This document shows, piece after piece, positions 8,426 through 17,001 of a stretch of 64,000 nt of DNA; the stretch's first letter is position 1; each line of letters starts with the position of its first letter. A program made the position numbers and the translations under genes. The notes under the pieces are model-generated. The model was not told the origin of the DNA and ran no database searches. It saw nothing but the letters and a program-made list of their open reading frames with translations. This DNA comes from CADEFX01 sp050260355 (GTDB lineage: Bacteria > Pseudomonadota > Alphaproteobacteria > Rhizobiales > Hyphomicrobiaceae): the NCBI GenBank assembly GCA_050260355.1, contig JBLNBZ010000044.1, positions 20,504-84,503 of the forward strand. The letters run 5' to 3'.

Positions 8426-9439
8426 ATGGGCGATACGGTCACTCTGTGCCTTTCCGAGCTCGAGGAGTTGATCGTCAAGGCGCTCGTGCGATCGAGCGTG
8501 AGCGCCGACAACGCGCGCTCCGTGGCTAAGGCATTGACACTGGCAGAGGCGGACGGGCAGGCAGGCCACGGCCTGTCGCGCGTGCCGAGCTATGCGGCCC
8601 AGGCACGCAGCGGCAAGGTCGATGGCACTGCGGTTGTGCGGACGAAGCAGCCGCGGACGGCGAGCCTGATCGTCGATGCCGGTCATGGTTTCGCCTATCC
8701 AGCGCTCGACGCCGCCATCCGGCAGTTGCCGCAGCTCGCAGGCGAATGCGGGGTCGCGGCGGCCGGCATCACCCGGTCCCATCATTTCGGCGTCGCGGCA
8801 CATCCCTGCGAGCGCCTCGCCGAGACCGGACTGCTCGCCATTGCGTTCGGCAACACGCCCTCCGCGATGTCGGCCTGGGGTGGCAAGCGTCCCCTTTTCG
8901 GAACCAACCCGATTGCCTTCGCGGCGCCCTGCAGGGACCGCCCGCCAATCGTGATCGATCTCGCGCTGTCGGAGGTGGCGCGCGGAAAGATCTTCGCCGC
9001 CGCGCGCAAGGGGCAGCCGATACCCGAAGGCTGGGCGTTGGATGCTGCAGGCAACCCCACGACCGACGCCGATGCGGCGCTCCGCGGCACATTGCTGCCG
9101 GCAGGCGGCGCCAAGGGTGCGGCCCTTGCGCTGATGGTCGAGCTGCTCGCCGCAGCGCTCACGGGCGCGAACTTCGCGTACGAGGCAAGCTCGTTCTTCG
9201 AGGCGGAGGGCGCACCGCCAGGCGTCGGCCAGCTCCTGCTCGCCATAGATCCCGAGGGCTTCGCCGGTCGGGATGCCTTTGCCGACCGCGCAGCACTTCT
9301 GGCCGCAGTTATCGAGCAGGATGGCGGCGCGAGGGTGCCGGGGACACGGCGGCGCGCGTTGCGCGAGCAGGCTCACCGGTGCGGAGTTACCGTCGAGGCC
9401 CGATTGTATGCGGAGGTGGAAGCCATTGCTTCAGGCTGA
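8426..9439 (+). CDS. Ldh_2-family (malate/L-lactate/sulfolactate) dehydrogenase
   Basis: This 337-residue protein belongs to the Ldh_2 (type 2 malate/L-lactate dehydrogenase) family. It shows the conserved SHHFGVAA with the catalytic His, the FGTNPIAFAAP segment and PAGGAKGAALALMVELL near the C-terminus. These enzymes oxidise 2-hydroxy acids with NAD(P). In some sulfolactate degraders a member of this family (ComC) interconverts sulfopyruvate and sulfolactate, which matters because a SuyAB-like pair lies nearby. Malate, lactate, ureidoglycolate or diketogulonate are equally possible substrates. It starts 16 bp after the SH3 gene. Confidence 0.88.
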   Translation: MGDTVTLCLSELEELIVKALVRSSVSADNARSVAKALTLAEADGQAGHGLSRVPSYAAQARSGKVDGTAVVRTKQPRTASLIVDAGHGFAYPALDAAIRQLPQLAGECGVAAAGITRSHHFGVAAHPCERLAETGLLAIAFGNTPSAMSAWGGKRPLFGTNPIAFAAPCRDRPPIVIDLALSEVARGKIFAAARKGQPIPEGWALDAAGNPTTDADAALRGTLLPAGGAKGAALALMVELLAAALTGANFAYEASSFFEAEGAPPGVGQLLLAIDPEGFAGRDAFADRAALLAAVIEQDGGARVPGTRRRALREQAHRCGVTVEARLYAEVEAIASG

Positions 9440-9636
9440 TATGCATCTCAGTTTGCTGACGACGACCTGTGCCTCGACGGGCATTCCGGTTGCAGAGGCT
9501 GCCAATCTTCGGCTGCACTGCAGCAGGAAATTAGTATACCTGCGGGCAATCCTCATTCTTGTCTTTAACGTTTGCCCCATAGTGTCAGACAGCCATACGC
9601 ATCGAGCGTTACCGGCTCGATTCAGGTGATTTGAGC

Positions 9637-11010
9637 ATGACAACAATTGCGGCCGGCAGCGTCGACCAGACCGACCGGCGTAACCCATTGCTGGTCGCGC
9701 CCATTCTTCCGACGCTCGTCAGACTGTCGGTTCCCAACATCGTCGCCCTGACCACCCAGTCCCTCGTCGTCATCGCGGAGACGAGCTACATCGGCATCCT
9801 CGGCACGGAGCCGCTTGCCGCGATGGCGCTCGTGTTCCCCATGATCATGCTCATGCAGATGATGTCGTCGGGCGCGATCGGGGGCGGGGTTTCCTCGGCG
9901 ATCTCGCGGGCGCTTGGCGCAGGCGATGAGGTGCGGGCGGACAAGCTCGCGCTGCATGCGCTAGTCATCAGCGTCATCATCGGTCTGCTGCTGACCGCCC
10001 TCTTCCTCACCTGGGGGCCGGCGATCTACCGCTTGCTGGGCGGGCAGGGCGGCGTGTTCGCGCAAGCCATTGTCTACTCGAACACGCTGTTCTCGGGCGT
10101 GCTTTGCATCTGGCTCTTCAACACGCTCGCCTCGATCGTGCGGGGAACCGGCAACATGCGCATTCCGTCGGCGACAGTCATTGCCGTCGCCACGCTGCAG
10201 ATCGTCATCGGCGGCTGTCTGTCCCTCGGGCTCGGGCCGTTTCCACGGCTTGGCATCGCCGGCGTCGCCATCGGTCAAGTCGCAGCCTTCGGCATCGGAG
10301 CCCTGTTCCTCTTCTTTCTGCTGAGCACGGGCCAGACCAGATTGAGGATGCGCCGGTCGGCTCTGTCGCTGAAGATCGAGATGTTCGCCGATATTCTGAA
10401 GGTCGGGGCCGTGTCCTGCCTTTCGCCGGTGCAGTCGGTTCTGACAGTGCTGGTGCTCTCCGGGTTCGTCGCTCGCTATGGCACGGAGACGCTGGCCGGC
10501 TACGGCATCGGCGTGCGCCTCGAGTTTCTGCTGGTGCCCATCGCATTCGCGATCGGCGTGGCCTCGGTGCCGATGGTCGGCATGGCCATGGGTGCGGGCA
10601 ACATCGCCAGGGCAAGGAGCGTTGCCTGGACGGCCGGATGCCTGTCGGCGGTCGTGGTCGGCATCGTCGGAGGCCTGGTGATCCTCCATCCCGACCTCTG
10701 GGCGGCCCTGTTCACCGATAACACTGTGGTGAAGGCGGTAACCCATACCTACCTCGGGTCTGCGGGCTGGGGGTTCGGTCCGATGGGCTTCGGACTTGCC
10801 ATTTATTTCGCGTCGCAGGGCTCCGGGCGCATGCTAGGGCCGGTGCTGGCCGGCACCGTGCGTCTCGTGGGCGTCATCGTGGGGGGATATTGGCTCGTGT
10901 CGTCCGGAGCCCCGGCCTTGGCCCTCTTCATCCTCGTCGGTATCACGATGCTCGCTTATGGCCTCGCCATGGCCACCGGGCTGCTCGTCACGCGCTGGCG
11001 CGCGGCCTGA
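9637..11010 (+). CDS. MATE family efflux transporter
   Basis: This 457-residue polytopic membrane protein has about twelve hydrophobic segments. The N-terminal LVRLSVPNIVALTTQSLV and repeated two-lobe layout are typical of MATE (MOP superfamily) exporters. They expel organic cations or other compounds using H+ or Na+ gradients. The ATG at 9637 is preceded by CAGGTGA; a TTG two codons earlier is a less likely start. The gene ends directly at the stop of the oppositely directed P450 gene, with no bases between them, so transcripts must overlap. Confidence 0.92.
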   Translation: MTTIAAGSVDQTDRRNPLLVAPILPTLVRLSVPNIVALTTQSLVVIAETSYIGILGTEPLAAMALVFPMIMLMQMMSSGAIGGGVSSAISRALGAGDEVRADKLALHALVISVIIGLLLTALFLTWGPAIYRLLGGQGGVFAQAIVYSNTLFSGVLCIWLFNTLASIVRGTGNMRIPSATVIAVATLQIVIGGCLSLGLGPFPRLGIAGVAIGQVAAFGIGALFLFFLLSTGQTRLRMRRSALSLKIEMFADILKVGAVSCLSPVQSVLTVLVLSGFVARYGTETLAGYGIGVRLEFLLVPIAFAIGVASVPMVGMAMGAGNIARARSVAWTAGCLSAVVVGIVGGLVILHPDLWAALFTDNTVVKAVTHTYLGSAGWGFGPMGFGLAIYFASQGSGRMLGPVLAGTVRLVGVIVGGYWLVSSGAPALALFILVGITMLAYGLAMATGLLVTRWRAA

Positions 11011-12231
11011 TCACGCCCTGGCGGCGCGCAGCCTGACCGGCAGGGACTTCAGCCCGCGCATGATGAGCGCGTCGAGCCAGACCGGCTCCGACCGCCCAGG
11101 TGCGAGCCCCGGAAAGCGATCGAGCAGCAGCGGCAGCGCGATACGCGCCTCGAGACGCGCAAGCTGGGCGCCGAGACAGAAGTGGATGCCCTGCCCGAAC
11201 GTGAGATGCCGGTTCGGCATGCGCCCGATGTCGAGCCGGTCCGGCTCGGCGAAATAGGACTCGTCGCGGTTGGCGGCATTGATGATGGCGAACACGCGAT
11301 CTCCCGCTTTCAGCAGCTTGCCGCCGACCTCGTGACTGGTGCGGACGATCCGCGTCATGGCATTGGTCGGCGCGTCGTAGCGGAGAAACTCCTCGACGGC
11401 CGTTCCCGCCAGCTCGGGCTGCCGGACGAACCGTTCCCGCTGCTCCGGATTGCGCATGAGCGATAGCGTCGCGGTGCTCAGCAGGTTGGTCGTCGTCTCG
11501 TGGCCGGCGAACAAGAGCAGCATCGACGTCGCGACGAGCTCGTCCTCTGACAGGCTGTCCCGCTCGTCGCGGGCCGCAATCAGCAGAGTGAGCAGGTCGC
11601 TGCCGGGATCGGCGCGCCGTTTCGCGATCTCCTCACGAAAGAACGCGGCCATCTCGTGGGCTCCGCGGCGGGCCGTCTCGTATTTACCGGGGGTATCCTG
11701 GGCCGAGCCGATGAACAGCATGATCTCGTCCGACCAGGTCTTGATCTGGTACAGCCGCTCCTTCGGCACCCCGAGCATCCGCATGATGACCAGCGCCGGA
11801 AGCTGCATGGTAAATTGGGTCACGAGATCGGCTTCGCTCTCCGGGCTCAGCCGGTCGAGAAGCTGCGTCGCGATCTCCTCGATTTGCGCGCGGAAGCTAG
11901 TGATGGTGCCCGGCAGAAACGCCTTGTTGACCAGCCCTCGCACGCGGGTGTGCTCGGGAGGATCGCGAAACACGATCCACAGATTGAGATAGCGCATCAT
12001 CTCGGCGAGCATCGAACGGGTCGCCTCGGGCAGCTTGGCGTAGAACGGAGTCAAGCGATCCGGCGACATCTCCCCGGTGCCGAGCGCGTGCTTGACGTCG
12101 TCGTAACGGGTCAAAATCCACGATTTCAGCGCGGGGCTCCAATGGACGGGATCCTCGTTCCGCAACCTCGCGAGAACCGGATGCGGGTTGGCGCGGACCG
12201 CCGGGTCAGCGGGGTTGAAGACGAGCGTCAT
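11011..12231 (-). CDS. Cytochrome P450
   Basis: This 406-residue soluble bacterial P450 has the I-helix oxygen-activation motif AGHETT, the K-helix EEFLRYDAP (ExxR) and the heme-binding loop FGQGIHFCLG, whose Cys is the axial ligand. It monooxygenates a small molecule and needs ferredoxin and a reductase, neither of which is seen in the window. The start at 12231 (MTLVFNP) lies 12 bp after GGAGG; the ATG at 12243 sits directly on that box and is less likely. It converges exactly with the MATE gene. The substrate is unknown. Confidence 0.93.
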   Translation of the reverse strand: MTLVFNPADPAVRANPHPVLARLRNEDPVHWSPALKSWILTRYDDVKHALGTGEMSPDRLTPFYAKLPEATRSMLAEMMRYLNLWIVFRDPPEHTRVRGLVNKAFLPGTITSFRAQIEEIATQLLDRLSPESEADLVTQFTMQLPALVIMRMLGVPKERLYQIKTWSDEIMLFIGSAQDTPGKYETARRGAHEMAAFFREEIAKRRADPGSDLLTLLIAARDERDSLSEDELVATSMLLLFAGHETTTNLLSTATLSLMRNPEQRERFVRQPELAGTAVEEFLRYDAPTNAMTRIVRTSHEVGGKLLKAGDRVFAIINAANRDESYFAEPDRLDIGRMPNRHLTFGQGIHFCLGAQLARLEARIALPLLLDRFPGLAPGRSEPVWLDALIMRGLKSLPVRLRAARA

Positions 12232-12581
12232 GGCGTTTTGCATCCTCCAGGCCGACGGATGGCCGTCGGGCGCCGTTGGGTTGGGTCGGGCGACACATTA
12301 CACCGCGGTCGGCCGGGAGAAAGCGAAAGGAAGACCGCCGAAGCGAATGCTGCGCCGCTTCGACAGCGTAACGGAATCCGCAAGGCTCGAGGCGGCGCCG
12401 ATCGGTCGAGTGTTTGTTGCCCCGTGACGCTGCAAGCGCTCACGCAAGCGCTTGTAGCGCATTCGCAGTGCCGCTAAAGTCCCCGTCCAGAACCCGAAAA
12501 CGGGCCCCGCTCTACAGAAGCAAGAACAACCTCAAAACGGGGCCAGTTCAATCTGCCGAGCTCATCCAGGGAGGAAACCGA
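12232..12581. other. Intergenic region between P450 and ABC importer operon
   Basis: This 350-bp divergent region should hold the promoters of the P450 gene (leftward) and the sugar-importer operon (rightward). I see no convincing gene in it. The clearest structure is the AAGCGCT repeat pair at 12432-12454, described separately. A strong ribosome binding site (AGGGAGGAAA) lies just before the importer start. Confidence 0.6.
12432..12454. promoter_or_regulatory. LacI-type operator-like repeats before ABC importer
   Basis: GCAAGCGCT occurs twice, at 12432-12440 and 12444-12452. The second copy lies in the perfect 10-bp palindrome CAAGCGCTTG (12445-12454). Palindromes with a central CG of this kind (AAnCGnTT core) are typical operators of LacI/GalR regulators, which often control CUT1 sugar importers. 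No LacI-family gene is present in the window, so the regulator is unknown. The sites lie about 130 bp before the first importer gene. Confidence 0.45.
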
Positions 12582-13901
12582 ATGGCTCGAATTTCACGAC
12601 GCGGCTTCATCAAAGTCACGGGCGCCGGCGCTGCCGTCGCCACCGGCGGCCTTGCCGGCATCCTGGCCACCGGCCGCGCGCCGGCGTACGCCCAGGCCAC
12701 AACCGTACATTGGATACGCTGGAACGATTTCGTGCCGGCCTCGGATCAGCTCCTGCGCAGGGAGCTGCTGCCGCAAGCCGAGAAAGCACTCGGCATCAAG
12801 ATCAACTTCGAAACCGTGAACGGCAACGATCTGCAGCCGCGCATCACGTCCAGCATCCAGTCGGGCTCCGGGCCCGATCTCTTCATGTTGTTCAACAACC
12901 ACCCGCATCTGTATGCGGCAAGTGCCGTCGACATGAGCGATGTGGCGGAGGAGGTCGGCAAGAAAGGCGGCGGCTACTATCCGATATCGACCGGCAACTG
13001 CCGAAACAAGGACAAGTGGCTGGCGATGCCGTTCTGCATCGTCGGCGCCATGAACGCCTATCGGAAATCGTGGTTCGCCGAAGCGGGATTCAACAAGTTC
13101 CCTGAGACGTGGGACCAGTACCGGGAAGCCGGCAAGAAGCTCAAGGCCAAAGGGCGGCCGCTCGGCCAGTCGATGGGTCATTCGTTCGGCGACCCGCCGA
13201 CGTTCGCCTATCCGCTTCTGTGGTCGTTCGGTGGCGCCGAGGTCGACAAGGCGGGCAAGGTCGCGATCAACAGCAAGGAGACGATCGAGTCGGTCAAGTT
13301 CATGACCGCGTTCTGGAAGGATGCCTTCGACGAGGGCGGGCTTGCCTGGGATGACTCGAGCAACAATCGCGCGTTCCTGTCAGGGACGGTATCATCGACG
13401 CTGAACGGCGCTTCGATCTATATCGAGTCCCTGCGCAAGGCCGACCAGTACAAGACTGAGACGGGCGCCCAGCTCAAGACCGACATCCTGCATGCTCCTC
13501 TGCCCAAAGGTCCCGCGGGCCAGTTCGGCATGCATACCTTCCAGTCTCACTTCCTGCCGACCTACTCGAAGAACCAGAAAGCAGCCAAGGACTTCCTGCG
13601 CTGGCTGCATACACCGGCGAACTTCGACATTTGGTTCGCCTCGCAAAAGGGCTTCGCGACCGGAGCGACCACCGACACAGAGAAGAGCAAGGTGTGGGAC
13701 GAGGATCCGGTGATGGAGCCCTATCGCGTCGCCGGCAAGCTCGGGCAGATCCCGGGCTATCCTGGGCCGACGGGCCCCAAAGCGGCGGAAGCGCTGTCCA
13801 AGTACATCGTCACGGATATGTACGCCAAGGCCATCCAAGGCACGTCGGCGGAAGACTCCGTGAAGTGGGCGGAATCGGAGCTTGTGAAGATCTACGCCTA
13901 G
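12582..13901 (+). CDS. ABC transporter sugar-binding protein (Tat-exported)
   Basis: This 439-residue extracellular solute-binding protein of the MalE/UgpB type has a twin-arginine signal (SRRGFIK at residues 5-11, then a hydrophobic stretch ending APAYAQA). The mature part has the usual SGSGPDLFMLFNN ligand-site region. The ATG follows AGGGAGGAAACCGA, a strong ribosome binding site. It should capture a sugar or sugar acid in the periplasm and hand it to the two permeases encoded next. Tat export of such a protein suggests folding before export. The ligand is unknown, but the linked enolase-superfamily gene argues for an acid sugar. Confidence 0.93.
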   Translation: MARISRRGFIKVTGAGAAVATGGLAGILATGRAPAYAQATTVHWIRWNDFVPASDQLLRRELLPQAEKALGIKINFETVNGNDLQPRITSSIQSGSGPDLFMLFNNHPHLYAASAVDMSDVAEEVGKKGGGYYPISTGNCRNKDKWLAMPFCIVGAMNAYRKSWFAEAGFNKFPETWDQYREAGKKLKAKGRPLGQSMGHSFGDPPTFAYPLLWSFGGAEVDKAGKVAINSKETIESVKFMTAFWKDAFDEGGLAWDDSSNNRAFLSGTVSSTLNGASIYIESLRKADQYKTETGAQLKTDILHAPLPKGPAGQFGMHTFQSHFLPTYSKNQKAAKDFLRWLHTPANFDIWFASQKGFATGATTDTEKSKVWDEDPVMEPYRVAGKLGQIPGYPGPTGPKAAEALSKYIVTDMYAKAIQGTSAEDSVKWAESELVKIYA

Positions 13902-14021
13902 CCAACGCGGGCGCACCCGAGTTGGGTGTGCGGAGAGCAACGGGAGCGGCGCTCGGCGCCGCCCCACCCCGCTCAACCTCCCGGAAAACCAGCAGCGGGC
14001 TCCCGGACAACAGGCCTTCTC

Positions 14022-14954
14022 ATGGCAATTGAAGCCGTAACGACGACCCTGACCTCTCCCCGTCCGCCCGGGCGACAGAGGCTGCTCGAGGATGAACGTT
14101 GGCTGGCGTTCGCCCTGCTCGTGCCGACCATGGTCTTGCTGGGCATGTTCATCGCCTACCCGTTCGTGCGCGGGATCATGCTGTCGGTCACCAATTCGCG
14201 GGTCGGCGTTCCGGGCGACTTCGTCGGCCTCGCCAATTACTACAAGATCTGGAACGACACGATCTTCCGCACCGCGGTCTACAACACGTTCCTCTATACG
14301 GCCGTCACCACCGTCTTCAAGCTCGGGCTCGGACTGTGGCTGGCGATGCTGCTCAACCGCAATTTCCGAGGAAAGGCGTTTACGCGCGCCTTCATCCTGC
14401 TGCCGTTCATCATTCCGACGGTGCTTTCGACGTTCGCCTGGAAGTGGATGTTCGATCCGACGTTCAGCGTCATCAATTGGATCCTTTTCAAGCTCGGCAT
14501 GATCACCGGCCGGATCAATTGGCTGGGCGATCCCGATCTCGCCATGGCTTCCATCGTGGTCGTCAACATCTGGCGCGGCGTGCCCTTCTTCGCCATCAGT
14601 CTATTGGCCGGCCTGCAGACGATCAGCCCCGAGCTCAACGAAGCCGCAGCGATCGACGGCGCCAAGCCCTGGCAGCGGTTCTGGCACATCACTTGGCCGC
14701 TGTTGCTGCCGGTTACCATGGTGGTGGTGCTGTTCTCGGTGATCCAGACCTTCGCCGATTTCCAGATCGTGTACGTCATGACCGGCGGCGGTCCGGCCAA
14801 TGCGACACATCTGTTCGCGACCTACGCCTACCAGATTGGCGTCGGCACCGGGCTTCTGAGCGAAGGAGCCGCGATCTCGCTGGCGATGTTCCCGATCTTG
14901 TTCCTGGTCGTCATCGTTCAGCTCCTCTACATCCGTCGCGTGGAGACGCGTTGA
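14022..14954 (+). CDS. ABC transporter permease (MalF-type)
   Basis: This 310-residue inner-membrane protein has about six membrane segments and the permease EAA loop (ELNEAAAIDGAKPWQRFWHI), which contacts the ATPase. It belongs to the CUT1 MalF/UgpA branch. The start ATG at 14022 is inferred from protein length and similarity of the N-terminus; its ribosome binding site is weak. The second permease starts one base after this stop codon, so they are coupled. Confidence 0.92.
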   Translation: MAIEAVTTTLTSPRPPGRQRLLEDERWLAFALLVPTMVLLGMFIAYPFVRGIMLSVTNSRVGVPGDFVGLANYYKIWNDTIFRTAVYNTFLYTAVTTVFKLGLGLWLAMLLNRNFRGKAFTRAFILLPFIIPTVLSTFAWKWMFDPTFSVINWILFKLGMITGRINWLGDPDLAMASIVVVNIWRGVPFFAISLLAGLQTISPELNEAAAIDGAKPWQRFWHITWPLLLPVTMVVVLFSVIQTFADFQIVYVMTGGGPANATHLFATYAYQIGVGTGLLSEGAAISLAMFPILFLVVIVQLLYIRRVETR

Positions 14955-14955
14955 C

Positions 14956-15807
14956 ATGATCGAAGGCGCCAAGTGGAGACAGTGGGTCTTCTTCAGGATC
15001 CCCCTGCTGCTCTTCCTGCTGTTCCTGCTGTTTCCCTTCTACTGGATGCTCATTACGAGCTTCCGTCCGGACGGCGAGCTCTACCGTCCGTGGAACTCGG
15101 TGAACTACAATCCATTCTGGACGCTCAATCCCACGCTCGATCACATCAAGTATCTGTTCGAGGAGACGCTGTTCGCCAACTGGCTGTGGAACACGATGTT
15201 CATTGCCATCGCGTCCACGATCATCTCGCTCATCTGCGGTGTTTTTGCAGGCTATGCGCTGTCGCGCCTGAACTTCCCGTTTGCCGGCAGCCTTGGCACC
15301 GGGATCTTCATTACGTATCTCGTGCCGCAGACGCTTCTCTTCATCCCGCTCGCGGAGATCATCCGCAACTACAAGCTCGGCGACACGCCGTGGTCGCTGA
15401 TCCTGACCTATCCCACCTTCCTGATACCTTTCTGCACGTGGCTCATGATGGGCTACTTCAAGGCCGTGCCGAAGGAGCTCGAGGAATGCGCCCGCATCGA
15501 CGGTGCCTCGCGCCTGCAGGCCATGCTTTACATCATCATTCCGGTGGCCGTTCCGGGCATCCTGTCGGCCGGCATCTTCGCCTTCACGCTATCGTGGAAC
15601 GAGTTCATCTACGCGCTCGTGTTCCTGTCCTCGCCGGAGCAGAAGACGGTTCCCGTCGGCGTCACCTCGGAGCTCATCCGCGGCGATGTTTTCTTCTGGG
15701 GGCCGCTGATGGCGGGCGCGCTGCTTGGATCGATTCCCGTCGCGCTGGTCTATTCCTTCTTCGTCGAGCATTACGTGTCGGGTCTGACGGGATCGGTAAA
15801 GGGGTGA
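14956..15807 (+). CDS. ABC transporter permease (MalG-type)
   Basis: This 283-residue partner permease has six hydrophobic segments and an EAA loop (ELEECARIDGASRLQAMLYI). It starts with PLLLFLLFLLFPFYWMLITS, a typical first membrane segment of MalG/UgpE proteins. It forms the membrane channel with the preceding permease. A hairpin-forming sequence follows its stop codon before the ATPase gene. Confidence 0.92.
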   Translation: MIEGAKWRQWVFFRIPLLLFLLFLLFPFYWMLITSFRPDGELYRPWNSVNYNPFWTLNPTLDHIKYLFEETLFANWLWNTMFIAIASTIISLICGVFAGYALSRLNFPFAGSLGTGIFITYLVPQTLLFIPLAEIIRNYKLGDTPWSLILTYPTFLIPFCTWLMMGYFKAVPKELEECARIDGASRLQAMLYIIIPVAVPGILSAGIFAFTLSWNEFIYALVFLSSPEQKTVPVGVTSELIRGDVFFWGPLMAGALLGSIPVALVYSFFVEHYVSGLTGSVKG

Positions 15808-15832
15808 TCGCGACGTCGCTGCGTGTCGCGAT
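15807..15832 (+). other. Intercistronic hairpin between permease and ATPase genes
   Basis: ATCGCGAC (15807-15814) and GTCGCGAT (15825-15832) are perfect 8-bp complements around a 10-base loop. The hairpin lies between the MalG-type stop and the ATPase start. No T-run follows, so it is more likely an mRNA stability element than a terminator. Confidence 0.4.
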
Positions 15833-15879
15833 GGGCGCGCAGCGCCGACAAGATTTGCAGTCAACGCAGGTGAGAACAG

Positions 15880-16971
15880 ATGGCGCAGGTCGTCCTCAAG
15901 CAGATCAACAAGTTCTACGATAGTGTCCACGCCGTCAAAGACGTGAATCTGCACATCCGCGACAAGGAGTTCATTGTCTTCGTCGGCCCGTCAGGCTGCG
16001 GCAAGACAACGACGCTGCGCATGATTGCCGGCCTCGAGGCGATCAGCTCGGGCGACATCTCGATCGGCGGCCAGGTCGTCAACGACCTCGCGCCGATGGA
16101 CCGCGACATCGCCATGGTATTTCAGAACTACGCGCTCTACCCGCACATGAGCGTGTTCGACAACATGGCGTTCGGCCTGAAGATGCGGAAGTTCGACAAG
16201 CGCGAGATCGCGGAGCGCGTCAAGCAGGCCGCCGATATCCTCGGCATCGAGCAGCTCCTCAAGCGCAAGCCGCGGCAGCTCTCCGGCGGACAGAGGCAGC
16301 GCGTGGCGCTCGGACGCGCCATCGTGCGGCATCCGCAAGTCTTTCTGTTCGACGAGCCGCTTTCGAACCTCGACGCCAAGCTCAGAGTGCAGATGCGCGT
16401 CGAGCTGAAGAAGCTCCACCAGCGGCTGGGGACGACGGCCGTCTACGTCACGCACGACCAGGTCGAGGCCATGACGCTCGGCGACCGCGTGGTGGTGATG
16501 AAGGACGGCTGGGTGCAACAGGTCGGCGAGCCGCTCGAGCTTTACAACAATCCTGCGAACCGCTTTGTGGCCGGCTTCATCGGCTCTCCGGCCATGAACT
16601 TCGCCAACGTTGTCCTGGCCGACGGCGACGGCCGCATCACCGCCAAGAACTCCGGATTGGAGATCGAGGTGCCGCCAAGCCAGGCCGCGCGTCTGCGCCC
16701 GCACGTCGGCAAGAAGGTGACGCTGGGCGTCCGGCCCGAGGATCTGCGCGTGGCGCACGATGGCGATCCTCCGGGACTGACGTTCAACTCGAAGATCGAG
16801 GTGATCGAGCAGCTCGGCTCCGAGATCCTTCTGGATGTGCGCGTGGGCGACGACATGATGGTGGCGTCCGTGGAGCCGACGATCCGCACCAAGGTGCAGG
16901 ACACGCTCCGCCTCACCGCCAACCCCGATCGGCTCCACTTCTTCGACAGCCAGACGGAAGCGGCAATCTAG
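15880..16971 (+). CDS. ABC transporter ATPase (MalK/UgpC-type)
   Basis: This 363-residue ATPase has Walker A GPSGCGKTT (residues 36-44), signature LSGGQRQR (from about residue 134), the Walker B region FLFDEPLSNLDAK, and H-loop THDQVEAMTL. The C-terminal third is the regulatory domain of MalK/UgpC proteins (TLGVRPEDLR). It powers the importer formed with the two preceding permeases. Such ATPases can serve several binding proteins. Confidence 0.95.
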   Translation: MAQVVLKQINKFYDSVHAVKDVNLHIRDKEFIVFVGPSGCGKTTTLRMIAGLEAISSGDISIGGQVVNDLAPMDRDIAMVFQNYALYPHMSVFDNMAFGLKMRKFDKREIAERVKQAADILGIEQLLKRKPRQLSGGQRQRVALGRAIVRHPQVFLFDEPLSNLDAKLRVQMRVELKKLHQRLGTTAVYVTHDQVEAMTLGDRVVVMKDGWVQQVGEPLELYNNPANRFVAGFIGSPAMNFANVVLADGDGRITAKNSGLEIEVPPSQAARLRPHVGKKVTLGVRPEDLRVAHDGDPPGLTFNSKIEVIEQLGSEILLDVRVGDDMMVASVEPTIRTKVQDTLRLTANPDRLHFFDSQTEAAI

Positions 16972-17001
16972 CTCGCACCGGGGCGCGCGAAGGCTCGCAT
17001 C

